From: Neptunicella plasticusilytica
Lineage (GTDB): Bacteria; Pseudomonadota; Gammaproteobacteria; Enterobacterales; Alteromonadaceae
Direction: 5' to 3'
Length of the DNA stretch: 64,000 nt
NCBI RefSeq assembly: GCF_047922965.1
Contig: NZ_CP150481.1
Coordinates: 3,596,001 to 3,660,000 of the forward strand
The translations under genes and the position numbers were made by a program. This document shows positions 32,355 to 41,867 of this stretch, one piece after another. The notes under the pieces are model-generated. The model was given only the letters and a program-made list of their open reading frames with translations. It made no database searches and was not told the origin of the DNA. How positions within the stretch are numbered: position 1 is the stretch's first letter; every line of letters starts with the position of its first letter.

Positions 32355-33533
32355 TTACATCTCCGTAGCGACTTTTTCCACGGCTTTCCACACTCGCATC
32401 AGATTACCATGCAGCACTTTGTTGATATCAGCTTCCGAATAACCCCTATCCAGCAAACCTTGCACCAGATATGGGTAGTAGGACACGTCTTTAAGATCAC
32501 GCGGTAACGAATCACCTACACCATCAAAATCCGAACCGATGCCTACATAGTCTATACCCACCAATTTTTTGACGTAGTCGATATGATCAAGCACCATATC
32601 CAGGCTGGCGTAAGGGTACGGATTGCTACTTTTGAATTTTTCATCAAAGGCTTTTCGGGCATCCTTATCGTCTTCAATACCTTGTTTTTCCAACTCGGCT
32701 TTGCGCAAGTTAGACCATTGCTGGGTGACCCCGGAAATAAAGCTGGAACCAAAATTAATCTGGATCACGCCGCCATTTTTGGCCAGCGCCTTGACCATTT
32801 CATCATCCATATTACGCTCGAAACCCGGGGTAAATTTGCGTAATGACGAATGGGAAGCGATAACTGGAGCCTTGGAAATTTCTACTGCCTGATAAAAGGC
32901 ATCATCTGATACGTGGGAAATATCCACCATAATACCCAGCTTGTTCATTTCCACTACCAGTTCTTTACCAAATGGACTCAATCCATGCCATTGACGACGC
33001 AGATCATAGGATGAATCGGCAATATGGTTACTCAATGAATGAGCCAAAGTGATATAACGGATCCCACGCTGATAAAAATGACGCAATTTATCCATACTCC
33101 CGCCAACCGGAGTACCGTTTTCCATGCCCATCGGCAATGCAATTTTGTGATCTTTGAATGCCTGCTCGACATCAGCTGTTGAATATGCAAGGGCAAATTT
33201 ATCCGGAGCCCGCCCGACAATAGCTTCAACACTGTCGATCAGTTTGTCTGCCAACTCATCGCCGCCACCCGACTTTTCATAAGTTGCTGGAATATAAATC
33301 GACATAAAGGGCGCATTAAGCCCTCCCTTAACCGCACGGGGATAATCAAAATCGCCTTTGTCAGTAGCTTGGGTAACATCTTCCCAACCTTTATTTACCC
33401 GATACGGTACATCAATATGCGTGTCGATTATCATATTATCCTGGGCTATCTGAATGGCTTTTTCCGATGGCGTATTAGCCACCGCACTGGAGCAAACGCC
33501 CAAAACACACAATGCCAGTAAAGTCTTTTTCAT
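32355..33533 (-). CDS. Secreted M19-family membrane dipeptidase
   Basis: A 392-residue zinc peptidase of family M19 (renal dipeptidase-like). A signal peptide (MKKTLLALCVLGVCSSAVA) points to the periplasm. The metal ligands are in MIIDTHIDVPY, MVDISHVSDDAF and VIASHSSLRKF, with GIGSDFDGVGDSLP near the C-terminus. Members hydrolyse dipeptides, often with D-residues, and some act on beta-lactams. No operon partner is obvious; the DyP peroxidase gene upstream is separated by 39 bases in the same direction. Confidence 0.92.
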   Translation of the reverse strand: MKKTLLALCVLGVCSSAVANTPSEKAIQIAQDNMIIDTHIDVPYRVNKGWEDVTQATDKGDFDYPRAVKGGLNAPFMSIYIPATYEKSGGGDELADKLIDSVEAIVGRAPDKFALAYSTADVEQAFKDHKIALPMGMENGTPVGGSMDKLRHFYQRGIRYITLAHSLSNHIADSSYDLRRQWHGLSPFGKELVVEMNKLGIMVDISHVSDDAFYQAVEISKAPVIASHSSLRKFTPGFERNMDDEMVKALAKNGGVIQINFGSSFISGVTQQWSNLRKAELEKQGIEDDKDARKAFDEKFKSSNPYPYASLDMVLDHIDYVKKLVGIDYVGIGSDFDGVGDSLPRDLKDVSYYPYLVQGLLDRGYSEADINKVLHGNLMRVWKAVEKVATEM

Positions 33534-33572
33534 TATTATTTTCTCCTAAGTGAAAGGGTCTGATTATCGTTA

Positions 33573-34493
33573 TTATTTTGCATGTTGCTTAATAAAGTTA
33601 ACCGATGGAGCAAAAAACGCGCCCCCGGTTTCAGCGGTGGTAAAATCCAGCAGCCGGTCATAATCGCCATTATCATCCGCAACAATCATATTACGTAACA
33701 TGCGAGTAAACGACGCCGCGCTCCGGGCACATGAAATAAAATACTGCCCCTGCACTTTCATATCACCATAGGGCATACTCTGGCGCAACAATCTGACAGG
33801 CTGACCTTGTTCATCAGTTATTGACATCTTGTAACTGTGTGAAAAAGTCGCTTTATACTCGCTGGAAAATTCAACATCATCTTCCTTGCTGCGGCCCATA
33901 ATCATCTCTTGTTCTGCCACCGACAATCTGTTCCATTTATCCAGATTATGCTGGAAACGCTGGACATGAATATAACTGCCACCGGTAAAATCAGGATCTT
34001 CATCGCCGACAATAGCCACATCCAGTTTTTTCATTCCTCTGGGATTGTCAGATCCATCGACAAAACCGGTTAGATCGCGACCATCCAGAAAACGAAAGCC
34101 TTTTACCTGCTCGACCAGTTCAACATCGCCTTGCAGTAGTTCACATACTTCCAGCCCTATGGCATGACAAATGTCCGCCCGGTCGGCGCGGATCTGCACA
34201 AATAAATCAAAAGGAACCACTGGCGCACTGCGGTCATATTCAGAGAAATCGGGAAAAGGTGACAACTCTTTAGGAAAAGCACCAGGAAACAACTCCACCC
34301 AATAATTGCTGCCAATCGCAATAACACCGGACACCATACCTTCGTAGTGCTCTTCGTCATAATGTTCAAAAATGTCCAATATAACGGATAACTTCTTACG
34401 AATGATGGCCTCTTTGCCTTCATCCACATTAAACATCAAGAATAATCCATGCAGATTGGGTTCGGCACAAATGCCTTTTTGTGGTTGTGACAT
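33573..34493 (-). CDS. DyP-type heme peroxidase (YfeX-like)
   Basis: A 306-residue dye-decolorising peroxidase. The diagnostic GxxDG motif is in GRDLTGFVDGSDNP. The likely proximal heme ligand is the histidine in ATFSHSYKM, and RLLRQSMPYG carries the conserved heme-propionate arginine region. There is no signal peptide, so it is cytoplasmic, like YfeX of E. coli. It uses hydrogen peroxide to oxidise porphyrins or other aromatic compounds. The physiological substrate is unknown. Confidence 0.9.
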   Translation of the reverse strand: MSQPQKGICAEPNLHGLFLMFNVDEGKEAIIRKKLSVILDIFEHYDEEHYEGMVSGVIAIGSNYWVELFPGAFPKELSPFPDFSEYDRSAPVVPFDLFVQIRADRADICHAIGLEVCELLQGDVELVEQVKGFRFLDGRDLTGFVDGSDNPRGMKKLDVAIVGDEDPDFTGGSYIHVQRFQHNLDKWNRLSVAEQEMIMGRSKEDDVEFSSEYKATFSHSYKMSITDEQGQPVRLLRQSMPYGDMKVQGQYFISCARSAASFTRMLRNMIVADDNGDYDRLLDFTTAETGGAFFAPSVNFIKQHAK

Positions 34494-34638
34494 TATCTTA
34501 AAGGCTCTTTAAAAACATACCGGTAAAACATTACCGCATACTATATGCAGAGTGATTAAATTACTAATTTCAAAGCGCTATTTAAGCTGAGCTCAGGAAC
34601 GTTCCCTACTACCGGGGCATACAGCCTAACCTTGGGCG

Positions 34639-34664
34639 TAAAAAAACCCCGGCAAGCCGGGGTT
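34639..34664 (-). terminator. Terminator after amtB
   Basis: On the minus strand AACCCCGG, a 4-base loop and CCGGGGTT are followed by a T run. It lies 24 bases beyond the amtB stop. Confidence 0.9.
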
Positions 34665-34687
34665 CGATAGACAGTGGAGAATCTATA

Positions 34688-35947
34688 TTATGATTTAATC
34701 GAAAAGTCCGGATAGGCTTCCAGCCCACATTCGCTCATATCTACACCTTCGTATTCTTCTTCTTCCGAGACTCGAATACCGATGGTGGCTTTGATAATGG
34801 CCCAAACAATCAGACTGACCACGAAAACCCAAACGAAAATAGTTAACGCACCAATCAATTGGCCACTGAAGGATGATCCACCATCTTCAGTTAACGGATT
34901 AGTGATTGGAACCAGCATCAATCCCAGGAATCCGACCACTCCGTGAACAGAAATGGCACCAACTGGATCATCAATTTTCAGTTTATCCAAGGCTAAAATG
35001 CTGAATACCACCAATACACCACCAATAACACCGAACAATGTCGCCTGTAACGGTGTTGGGGTAGAAGGTTCGGCAGTAATGGCAACCAGCCCAGCCAAAG
35101 CACCATTTAATGCCATGGTCAGATCCGCCTTGCCAAACATAAAGCGGGCAACAATTAACGCGCCGATTAAACCACCTGCAGCTGCGGCATTAGTATTCAT
35201 AAAGACCACGGCCACAGAGTTTGCGCTTTCAACACTTGCTGTTGCTAACACCGAACCACCGTTGAATCCAAACCACCCTAACCACAGGATGAAAGTGCCC
35301 AAGGTGGCCATCGGCAGATTTGCGCCAGGAATAGCGTTCACTTTTCCGTCTGCAGTATATTTACCTTTACGGGCGCCAAGCAATAACACACCAGCCAATG
35401 CAGCAGCCGCGCCAGCCATATGTACGATACCTGAGCCGGCAAAGTCAGAGAATCCTAAATCACCCAGAGTATACAGTCCAAACACGGACTCACCGCCCCA
35501 AGTCCAGGCGCCTTCCATTGGATAAATAAAAGCAGTCATCACAATAGCAAAAGCAAAGAATGCCCATAGCTTCATACGCTCAGCTACAGCACCAGATACA
35601 ATTGACATCGCAGTTGCAACAAACACTACCTGAAAGTAGAAGTCCGCTGCCGGAGCATAGGTGGCGGGATCTTCAGTTACCCCCGTTGCACCGTCTCCGG
35701 TAATCCCACTTAGGAACCAGCTAAAATCGGCTCCTCCGTACATAATGGAATAGCCGCAAACCATGTACATGGTACAAGCAATAGCATAAAGAGAAATATT
35801 CTTGGTTAGAATTTCGGTGGTATTTTTTGCCCGTACCAAACCTGCTTCGAGCATGGCAAAACCGGCAGCCATCCACATAACCAACGCACCGCATACCAGG
35901 AAGTAGAAGGTATCGAGGGCATATTGTAATTCAAATATCTGGTCCAT
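34688..35947 (-). CDS. amtB: Ammonium transporter
   Basis: A 419-residue Amt/Rh-family channel with about 11 membrane segments. AGFAMLEAGLVRAKNTTEIL, DFAGSGIVHMAGAAAALAG and LGWFGFNGGSVL are signature pieces, and the pore histidines lie in the GIVHMAG and SVHGVVGF segments. It lets ammonium or ammonia enter the cell under nitrogen limitation. It is 14 bases downstream of glnK, the classical glnK-amtB operon, in which the PII protein plugs the channel when nitrogen is plentiful. A strong terminator follows. Confidence 0.96.
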   Translation of the reverse strand: MDQIFELQYALDTFYFLVCGALVMWMAAGFAMLEAGLVRAKNTTEILTKNISLYAIACTMYMVCGYSIMYGGADFSWFLSGITGDGATGVTEDPATYAPAADFYFQVVFVATAMSIVSGAVAERMKLWAFFAFAIVMTAFIYPMEGAWTWGGESVFGLYTLGDLGFSDFAGSGIVHMAGAAAALAGVLLLGARKGKYTADGKVNAIPGANLPMATLGTFILWLGWFGFNGGSVLATASVESANSVAVVFMNTNAAAAGGLIGALIVARFMFGKADLTMALNGALAGLVAITAEPSTPTPLQATLFGVIGGVLVVFSILALDKLKIDDPVGAISVHGVVGFLGLMLVPITNPLTEDGGSSFSGQLIGALTIFVWVFVVSLIVWAIIKATIGIRVSEEEEYEGVDMSECGLEAYPDFSIKS

Positions 35948-35961
35948 CTTACTTTCTCCCC

Positions 35962-36300
35962 TTATATCGCGTCGTTATCTGTTTCGCCAGTCCGAATTCG
36001 AACCGCGTGTTCCAGATCATAAACAAAAACTTTACCGTCACCGATTTTGCCGGTTTTAGCGGCCCCAATAATGGCTTCGACTAGACGATCAACGTGATCA
36101 TCCTGTACGGCAACGTCCAACTTCACTTTGGGTAGAAAATCGACCTGATATTCTGCCCCGCGATACAACTCGGTATGACCTTTCTGACGACCGAAACCTT
36201 TTACCTCTGTCACCGTCAATCCGTCGATGCCGATTTCAGAGATGGCTTCACGTACATCATCAAGCTTAAAAGGCTTTATGATGGCACTTATTAACTTCAT
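35962..36300 (-). CDS. glnK: Nitrogen regulatory protein PII
   Basis: A 112-residue PII protein. MKLISAIIKPFKLDDVREA is the canonical start. The T-loop RGAEYQVDFLPK carries Y51, the uridylylation site. VRIRTGETDNDAI is the typical C-terminus. PII senses 2-oxoglutarate, ATP/ADP and glutamine and controls AmtB, NtrB and adenylyltransferase. It is the first gene of the glnK-amtB operon, and a sigma54-like promoter lies 56 bases upstream. Confidence 0.96.
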   Translation of the reverse strand: MKLISAIIKPFKLDDVREAISEIGIDGLTVTEVKGFGRQKGHTELYRGAEYQVDFLPKVKLDVAVQDDHVDRLVEAIIGAAKTGKIGDGKVFVYDLEHAVRIRTGETDNDAI

Positions 36301-36355
36301 CTTTGTTGCTCCTATATGGTTTTATTATATTTTTCACCTGTCTGAGCAAAACTAT

Positions 36356-36371
36356 TACAATCAACATGCCA
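36356..36371 (-). promoter_or_regulatory. Sigma54-like promoter of glnK-amtB
   Basis: On the minus strand TGGCATGTTGATTGTA fits the TGGCAC-N5-TTGCA consensus, with GG at -24 and GT in place of GC at -12 at the correct spacing. It is 56 bases before the glnK start. glnK-amtB operons are usually RpoN/NtrC dependent. Confidence 0.5.
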
Positions 36372-36461
36372 ATATTTATTTCTTTAAATATCAATGCGTT
36401 AAATAAATTCATAAAAAACAGATTGGTTAACTTGCACCCAGAATGAGCGCAAATAGAAACA

Positions 36462-36484
36462 AAACGCACCATAGAGGTGCGTTT
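36462..36484 (-). terminator. Terminator of the M28 peptidase gene that also matches an NtrC site
   Basis: AAACGCACC, a 5-base loop and GGTGCGTTT form a perfect 9-bp stem; on the minus strand it is followed by TGTTT, just after the M28 gene. The core GCACC-N5-GGTGC has exactly the NtrC-binding geometry and lies about 100 bases upstream of the glnK sigma54-like element. A second, imperfect NtrC-like dyad is at 36433-36451. Confidence 0.6.
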
Positions 36485-36515
36485 GAAAAGACATCAAGAA
36501 ATTGGCTGATTTAGA

Positions 36516-37451
36516 TTAGTTAACAGAGCGATCCCAAAGTCTCAAACTGTTTAGGATGGTTTCAACCGCAGCCTGATAAAAGGTCGCATCAATATTGGCA
36601 ATATCATCTTTATCGGTATGATAATAACGGTGATCATTCACCCCAAAGTACATAAACGGGATATTCTTTTGAGCAAAGACCTTATGATCACTGGCCTTAC
36701 GCCAGTCAATGCGTTTATCGCTGCTGTAACCTCGGGATACCCCTTCATGTCCTACTTTAAGGCAAACTCCGGCTTGAGCAATGGCGTCTTCTACAATAGG
36801 GTTTAACTGAGGATAAGCTTTGGCGCCCGCCAAATATAGAGTACGTTTACGCCCGGGATAGGAAATCATGTCCATATTCAAATTCAGCTTGATAGCAGAT
36901 AATTCAACGGGTGGTGCATCAATAAAAGCGGTTGCACCAAAAAAGCCCTTTTCTTCCCCATCAGTGGCCAGAAAAATCACCGAATGACGTAACGGTTGTT
37001 TAGCAATTTGGGTAGCCAAAGCTAATAGTGCCGCAACACCGGAGGCGTTGTCGTCTGTACCGTTATAAATTCGACGGCCTTTTTTGCCCAAATGATCGTA
37101 GTGCGCAGTGATCACGGCATATTGCTGTGGATATTCACGGCCCTCCAACCAGCCAACAACATTGGCTCCCTGGACATTGCCGATAAGATATTCATGGACA
37201 AAAATTTGCAGATAGTCTGGATCAAATTGGGATAGACCAATCTGCTGATAACGACGGCTCAAGAATTGCTGGGCAAGTTGATTATGACCCAGTTCCCGCC
37301 CTTGCATTTCATCGGCCGAGAGTGTTTGTAGATCCAGCCATAAACGCTCACCATCAACAGATTCGTTAATAGTCGTCTTTAGACAGCCTGCCATTGCGAC
37401 ACTAGAAAAACAACAGATAAGGGCAAGCAAAAATACTCTGTTTACGTTCAT
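36516..37451 (-). CDS. Secreted M28-family zinc aminopeptidase
   Basis: A 311-residue metallopeptidase of family M28. The N-terminal hydrophobic segment (MNVNRVFLLALICCFSSVAMAG) is a signal peptide and could be a lipoprotein signal, since MAGC fits a lipobox. Zinc ligands and catalytic residues are in VITAHYDHLG, NGTDDNASG, LATDGEEKGFFG, LNMDMI and YYHTDKDD. It would trim peptides in the periplasm. It lies 3 bases downstream of the TPR lipoprotein gene and is probably co-transcribed with it. Confidence 0.9.
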   Translation of the reverse strand: MNVNRVFLLALICCFSSVAMAGCLKTTINESVDGERLWLDLQTLSADEMQGRELGHNQLAQQFLSRRYQQIGLSQFDPDYLQIFVHEYLIGNVQGANVVGWLEGREYPQQYAVITAHYDHLGKKGRRIYNGTDDNASGVAALLALATQIAKQPLRHSVIFLATDGEEKGFFGATAFIDAPPVELSAIKLNLNMDMISYPGRKRTLYLAGAKAYPQLNPIVEDAIAQAGVCLKVGHEGVSRGYSSDKRIDWRKASDHKVFAQKNIPFMYFGVNDHRYYHTDKDDIANIDATFYQAAVETILNSLRLWDRSVN

Positions 37452-37454
37452 TCG

Positions 37455-38636
37455 CTAGTTTCGACTAAGTAAGTCCAGTTTGCCCTGATAGCGATTTTCC
37501 ATCGCCTCATTAATTGAATTACGTTTAGCCATTTTTAGATATCTTTTACTATGATCAGTATCCCCTAACTGATAGTAGGCTTTGGCCAATCCAAAATAAA
37601 ACTCATGTACTTTATTATCTAGCCGTAATGCCCGATTGTAATAGACAATCGCCTGCTCCCAGTTTCCATGATCATACTGTTCTTCCCCCTGGATAAAATG
37701 GTAATAGGGATTAGACTGCCTTTTATTGTCGAGCATGCGATAAAGCTCGCTGGCCTGCTGGCTCTGTCCTTCAAATTCTTTCAAAATTGCCAGATTTTCA
37801 AGGTTATTCAAGTTATTGTTATCCAGATTCAATGCCTGAAGATAAGCTGATTCGGCCAAATCAAACTGGTTAATATAGCGATACAGTATACCCAGGTTAC
37901 CCCAGGCAGGAATAAACTCGGGATCAACGACCAGTGCCTGTTTAAAGTAAGCATAAGCTCGGCTAAAGTCCCCAGCCAGCAAGGCATCGGCCCCTTTATT
38001 ATTGTAAAACATGGCCATAACCCGAGCCTTGCTGGATGGCTTTTTAATAAAGTGTTGCATGGGTACGTTGCGGTTAAAATCCACTTCTACGGCTTCGGAG
38101 CCAAATTGCAATGCAACCCGGTGAGTCGGATCTTTCTCAGGTTTAATTTTTAAATTGATATGACCATTTAATAGGCTATGTCCATCTCGCCGCACCCAAT
38201 ACTCGGGAATTTTGACTTCCTGAAACACCACATCCAAGCCTGCATACTTGGCCATTGAATAGGCCAAAATGGTCATTGAAAGGCAATTTGCTTGCTGATT
38301 AACAAAGGTCTGACTGGCAGTAGTATTGGCGTCATTAGCATAAATCAGGTTAAGACTGGCCTGATCAAATAGGATATCAGCCAATAGCTCTATGCGTTTA
38401 GCCGAACCATGCACCGGAAAAATATTGTCATCCATGTATTTTTTGACGGCATCAGACAAATAAAAAATCTCGTGCTCGGACTCAATATGTTGCTGCTGAT
38501 AATCAGGGAAAAGCTGATCATTAAAAAGCTCAGCGGATTTCAAATGTTCCGTCTTGTTTAAAAACGCCATATTGGTAGTGGAGCAGGCAGAAATAGCCAG
38601 AATAAGCAGGAGAGATAGAAGATACTTTTGCAACAT
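37455..38636 (-). CDS. TPR-repeat lipoprotein with transglutaminase-like N-terminal region
   Basis: A 393-residue lipoprotein (lipobox ISAC in LLILAISACSTT). Residues about 60-210 (KRIELLADILFDQ, ANCLSMTILAYSMAKYAGLDVVFQEV, GHSLLNGHINLKI) have the Cys...His layout of a transglutaminase/cysteine-protease-like fold. The C-terminal half has four or more TPR repeats (GDFSRAYAYFKQALVVDPEFIPAWGNLGILY and similar). TPR proteins act as scaffolds for protein complexes. It is three bases upstream of the M28 peptidase gene, so the pair may work together in the cell envelope. The exact role is unknown. Confidence 0.75.
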   Translation of the reverse strand: MLQKYLLSLLLILAISACSTTNMAFLNKTEHLKSAELFNDQLFPDYQQQHIESEHEIFYLSDAVKKYMDDNIFPVHGSAKRIELLADILFDQASLNLIYANDANTTASQTFVNQQANCLSMTILAYSMAKYAGLDVVFQEVKIPEYWVRRDGHSLLNGHINLKIKPEKDPTHRVALQFGSEAVEVDFNRNVPMQHFIKKPSSKARVMAMFYNNKGADALLAGDFSRAYAYFKQALVVDPEFIPAWGNLGILYRYINQFDLAESAYLQALNLDNNNLNNLENLAILKEFEGQSQQASELYRMLDNKRQSNPYYHFIQGEEQYDHGNWEQAIVYYNRALRLDNKVHEFYFGLAKAYYQLGDTDHSKRYLKMAKRNSINEAMENRYQGKLDLLSRN

Positions 38637-38848
38637 GTTATGCCCTCAAAATACGACACGAGCAGATAGTATTAACTTTAGTACTAACTGCCTAATCAGC
38701 AACATATTTTGTCCCTTGATACCCTCATTTCACCCATCCGGACATTCAACTGTGAACATATTTTATACAACTAGTTATTCTCGGGGACAACAGCAATATT
38801 CATAAGACCACAAACCAATAAAAACCGGTACCCAAGTATTTTTCTTCT

Positions 38849-38862
38849 TGTAAACGTTTTCA
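38849..38862. promoter_or_regulatory. LacI-family operator before the AGE epimerase gene
   Basis: TGTAAACGTTTTCA is a near-perfect LacI/GalR operator with the central CG. It lies 47 bases before the epimerase start. Similar sites occur before GH94 (41932) and before the lacI-family gene itself (48749). Confidence 0.75.
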
Positions 38863-38908
38863 TCATAATGTAAATTTTTATAACATTATTCATTGACGGT
38901 CAATTTGC

Positions 38909-39997
38909 ATGACGCCAGAACAATTTAAGGATGAACTACAAAATGAAGTGCGTCGGATTATTCTCCCTTACTGGATGTTTAAAGCCTGTGACATGCAACA
39001 AGGTGGTTATTGGGGCAGTATTGGAGCAGATGGCAAAGTTAATAAGTCGGCTGCCAAAGGTTCTATCCTGCATTGTCGGATTATGTGGAGTTTCAGCGCG
39101 GCTTACGGTGTTTTTAATGAAGAAGCTTTACTTAATCATGCGGATCGGGCACGCAATTTTATCCAGAACCATTTAATTCAGGCCGACAACAAGCGTCTTG
39201 GCTGGCACAGTAAAAACCTTAAATCATTCGAGAATCTGGATGATGAATGCATCGCCCAGGCATACTGGCTGTATGCATTAAGTGAATATGATATTCACGC
39301 TAATCAGGGAGCCTGCTCGGATACGACGCTAGAAGCCTGGTTTAATTTGCAACAACTGTTTAAACATAAAACTTTTGATGTAGTGAGCAGTGAAACCGGT
39401 TACACTTGGCGCACCTGGTTACATATTATTGAAGCACTAGACAAATTTGCCAGCTTGAGTTTTCGCCCGGATGTTATTCGTTGCCTGACAAATCTATTGG
39501 ACAGGACGCTGGAATTACTTAACCGCCACGCTCAATTAAATTTGAATGTGCCTCATTTGTGTGCATCGTCCTGGTTGCTAATTAAGTGGGTAACAAACTG
39601 GCAACCGGACAAACGCTCCTTGGCGATTAAGCTGGCTTGTTCAATGGTGGATAGCGCCATATCAACCGGCCTGGACAGTAACAACGGTTTTTGTCTGACC
39701 GAACAAGATAAAAACCAGTACGGTTGGGTACAGGCCGAGGCCATGCTAGCTTGCTGGCGTTGCTATATGGAAACCGGTGAACAGAAATATTTAGACCAGG
39801 TGCTGAACAGTTGGGCCTTTATTCGACAACATATCAGCGATCCTGTTTTTGGTGAGTGGCATTGGAAAAGTAATGGCAGTACATCAACGACAGATGAAAA
39901 GGCGGGTTTCTGGAAGTGTCCTTATCACAACAACAGAGCCTGTCTGGAAATTTATAACGATCTGTCCGAAATGGGCATAAAGATGTGGAAACAATAA
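38909..39997 (+). CDS. AGE-family epimerase, cellobiose/mannobiose 2-epimerase-like
   Basis: A 362-residue (alpha/alpha)6-barrel protein of the N-acylglucosamine 2-epimerase superfamily. ILPYWMFKACDMQQGGYWGSI, KGSILHCRIMWSFSAAYGVF, DDECIAQAYWLYALSEY and GFWKCPYHNNRACLEI match the cellobiose 2-epimerase branch. It would interconvert the reducing-end glucose and mannose of a beta-1,4 disaccharide. There is no signal peptide. The next gene, a sodium/solute symporter, overlaps or nearly touches it, and GH94 follows, so it probably feeds imported disaccharide to the phosphorylase. A free-sugar substrate (glucose/mannose) cannot be excluded. Confidence 0.78.
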   Translation: MTPEQFKDELQNEVRRIILPYWMFKACDMQQGGYWGSIGADGKVNKSAAKGSILHCRIMWSFSAAYGVFNEEALLNHADRARNFIQNHLIQADNKRLGWHSKNLKSFENLDDECIAQAYWLYALSEYDIHANQGACSDTTLEAWFNLQQLFKHKTFDVVSSETGYTWRTWLHIIEALDKFASLSFRPDVIRCLTNLLDRTLELLNRHAQLNLNVPHLCASSWLLIKWVTNWQPDKRSLAIKLACSMVDSAISTGLDSNNGFCLTEQDKNQYGWVQAEAMLACWRCYMETGEQKYLDQVLNSWAFIRQHISDPVFGEWHWKSNGSTSTTDEKAGFWKCPYHNNRACLEIYNDLSEMGIKMWKQ

Positions 39998-39999
39998 CA

Positions 40000-41859
40000 A
40001 TGAAAATCACTTTACTGGATATCAGTATTATCCTGCTCTATTTGATGGCGATTGTCGGCATCGGCTTTTATCTCAAGAAACGTGCCGCACAAAGCATGGA
40101 CGACTACTTTGTTGGCGGCAAAACCCTGCCCTGGTATTTACTGGGGTTATCCAATGCTTCCGGCATGTTCGATATATCCGGTACCATGTGGCTGGTCACA
40201 TTGTGTTTTGTGTATGGTATGAAAAGCATCTGGATCCCCTGGGTCTGGCCGGTTTTCAACCAGATCTTCCTGATGGTATATTTGTCTATCTGGTTGCGTC
40301 GCTCCAATGTACTAACTGGCGCAGAGTGGATGCGCACACGTTTTGGCGACGGGACTAGCGGTAAACTGTCCCATATGGTCGTTATTGCTTTTGCGGTAAT
40401 TGGCGCATTGGGCTTTCTGGCCTACGGTTTTGTCGGCATCGGAAAATTCATCGAGATCTTTATTCCCTGGGAAGTGGTTTCGCCCTATATTCCTTTTGAG
40501 GTAGCGACTGAATATGTGCCGCATTTCTACGGCATTATCTTCACCGCCATTGCTACCTTATATGTCATTTTGGGCGGCATGATGAGTATTGTGTGGGCCG
40601 ATGTGTTGCAGTTTTCGATTATGACCTTCTCTGCACTCTTTATTGGTATTGTGGCGATGATGGAAGTCTCACCTGAAACACTCAATGCCGTGGTACCTGA
40701 GGGCTGGATGAATCCATTTTTTGGCTGGACACTCGATTTGGACTGGTCGGCAACCATTACCGAAGTCAATGAGAAAATCATTTCTGATGGTTATTCACTG
40801 TTCAGTATCTTTGTAATGATGGCGCTGTTTAACGGTATTGTAAAAAGTGCCGCCGGTCCTGCTCCCAACTACGATATGCAAAAAATTCTGGCGACTAAAT
40901 CTCCACGCGAAGGTGCATTGATGAGCGGCTTTGTATCGATCATTCTGATGCCTATCCGCTACTTTATGATTGCCGGCTTTACTGTTTTAGCCCTGGTGTA
41001 CTATGACAAACTGGACCTGATGTCCGGCGGTCGCCTGGATTTTGAAAATATTCTGCCCGGTGCGATCCTCGAATTCGCACCTGTGGGTGTTATGGGGTTG
41101 GTGCTGGCGGGGCTGATTGCCGCCTTTATGTCGACTTTTGCTTCAACAGTTAATGCCGTTCCCGCTTATCTGGTTAACGATATCTACAAACGCTATATCA
41201 ATCCCGAAGCCGACACCAAATCGCTAATCCGTGCCAGCTACATTGTGTCTGTTGCGGTTGTCATTATCAGTACCGCAATTGGTCTGGGCGTGCAGAGCAT
41301 TAATAGTATTCTGCAATGGCTAGTGTCCGGTTTATGGGCCGGTTACGCCATTGCCAATGTACTTAAATGGTATTGGTGGCGACTGAACGGCTATGGTTAT
41401 TTTGCCAGTATGTTGGCCGGTATTTTGTGCGCTGGACTGGTTCCTCCTATGCTGGAAGCACCCTTGGCTGCTTACGATATTACCCCCGCTATTGTTCCCC
41501 TGTTCGCTTTCCCGGTAATTCTGGTGATTACTGCGGTTATCTGCGTCGTAGTTAGCCTTAAAACTCCCGCCGAAGATACTGAACTACTGAAGCGATTCTA
41601 TAAACAGGTTAATCCTTGGGGCTTCTGGGGGCCTATCCGCGAAGCGGTGGTAGCAGAAGACGCCACCTTCGAAGCGAATCCGGCTTTCAAGCGCGATATG
41701 TTTAATATCTTTATTGGGGTGATTGCCCAAACCTGTCTGGTGGCGTTACCTATTTTTATCGTAGTAAGAGAATGGGATTCCACTTTTGCCACTATGCTGA
41801 TGCTGGTGATCAGCGGCGTAATATTGAAGAAAAGCTGGTATGACAAACTACCAGCCTAA
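40000..41859 (+). CDS. Sodium:solute symporter (SSS family), probable disaccharide importer
   Basis: A 619-residue transporter with about 13-14 membrane segments. DYFVGGKTLPWYLLGLSNASGMFDISGTMWLV is the hallmark start of the SSS (SLC5) family. ATG at 40000 is used because GGAAA lies about eight bases upstream; an in-frame GTG at 39985 inside the epimerase gene is less likely. A long cytoplasmic stretch lies near residues 520-570. Located between the epimerase and the cellobiose phosphorylase, it is the probable sodium-driven importer of their shared disaccharide. The transported sugar is inferred. Confidence 0.85.
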   Translation: MKITLLDISIILLYLMAIVGIGFYLKKRAAQSMDDYFVGGKTLPWYLLGLSNASGMFDISGTMWLVTLCFVYGMKSIWIPWVWPVFNQIFLMVYLSIWLRRSNVLTGAEWMRTRFGDGTSGKLSHMVVIAFAVIGALGFLAYGFVGIGKFIEIFIPWEVVSPYIPFEVATEYVPHFYGIIFTAIATLYVILGGMMSIVWADVLQFSIMTFSALFIGIVAMMEVSPETLNAVVPEGWMNPFFGWTLDLDWSATITEVNEKIISDGYSLFSIFVMMALFNGIVKSAAGPAPNYDMQKILATKSPREGALMSGFVSIILMPIRYFMIAGFTVLALVYYDKLDLMSGGRLDFENILPGAILEFAPVGVMGLVLAGLIAAFMSTFASTVNAVPAYLVNDIYKRYINPEADTKSLIRASYIVSVAVVIISTAIGLGVQSINSILQWLVSGLWAGYAIANVLKWYWWRLNGYGYFASMLAGILCAGLVPPMLEAPLAAYDITPAIVPLFAFPVILVITAVICVVVSLKTPAEDTELLKRFYKQVNPWGFWGPIREAVVAEDATFEANPAFKRDMFNIFIGVIAQTCLVALPIFIVVREWDSTFATMLMLVISGVILKKSWYDKLPA

Positions 41860-41867
41860 CCCAGGCA

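Noticed and set aside
36301..36472. Possible short membrane peptide upstream of glnK on the minus strand
   Set aside because: It overlaps the promoter and enhancer-like sites and has no recognisable features or ribosome-binding site.
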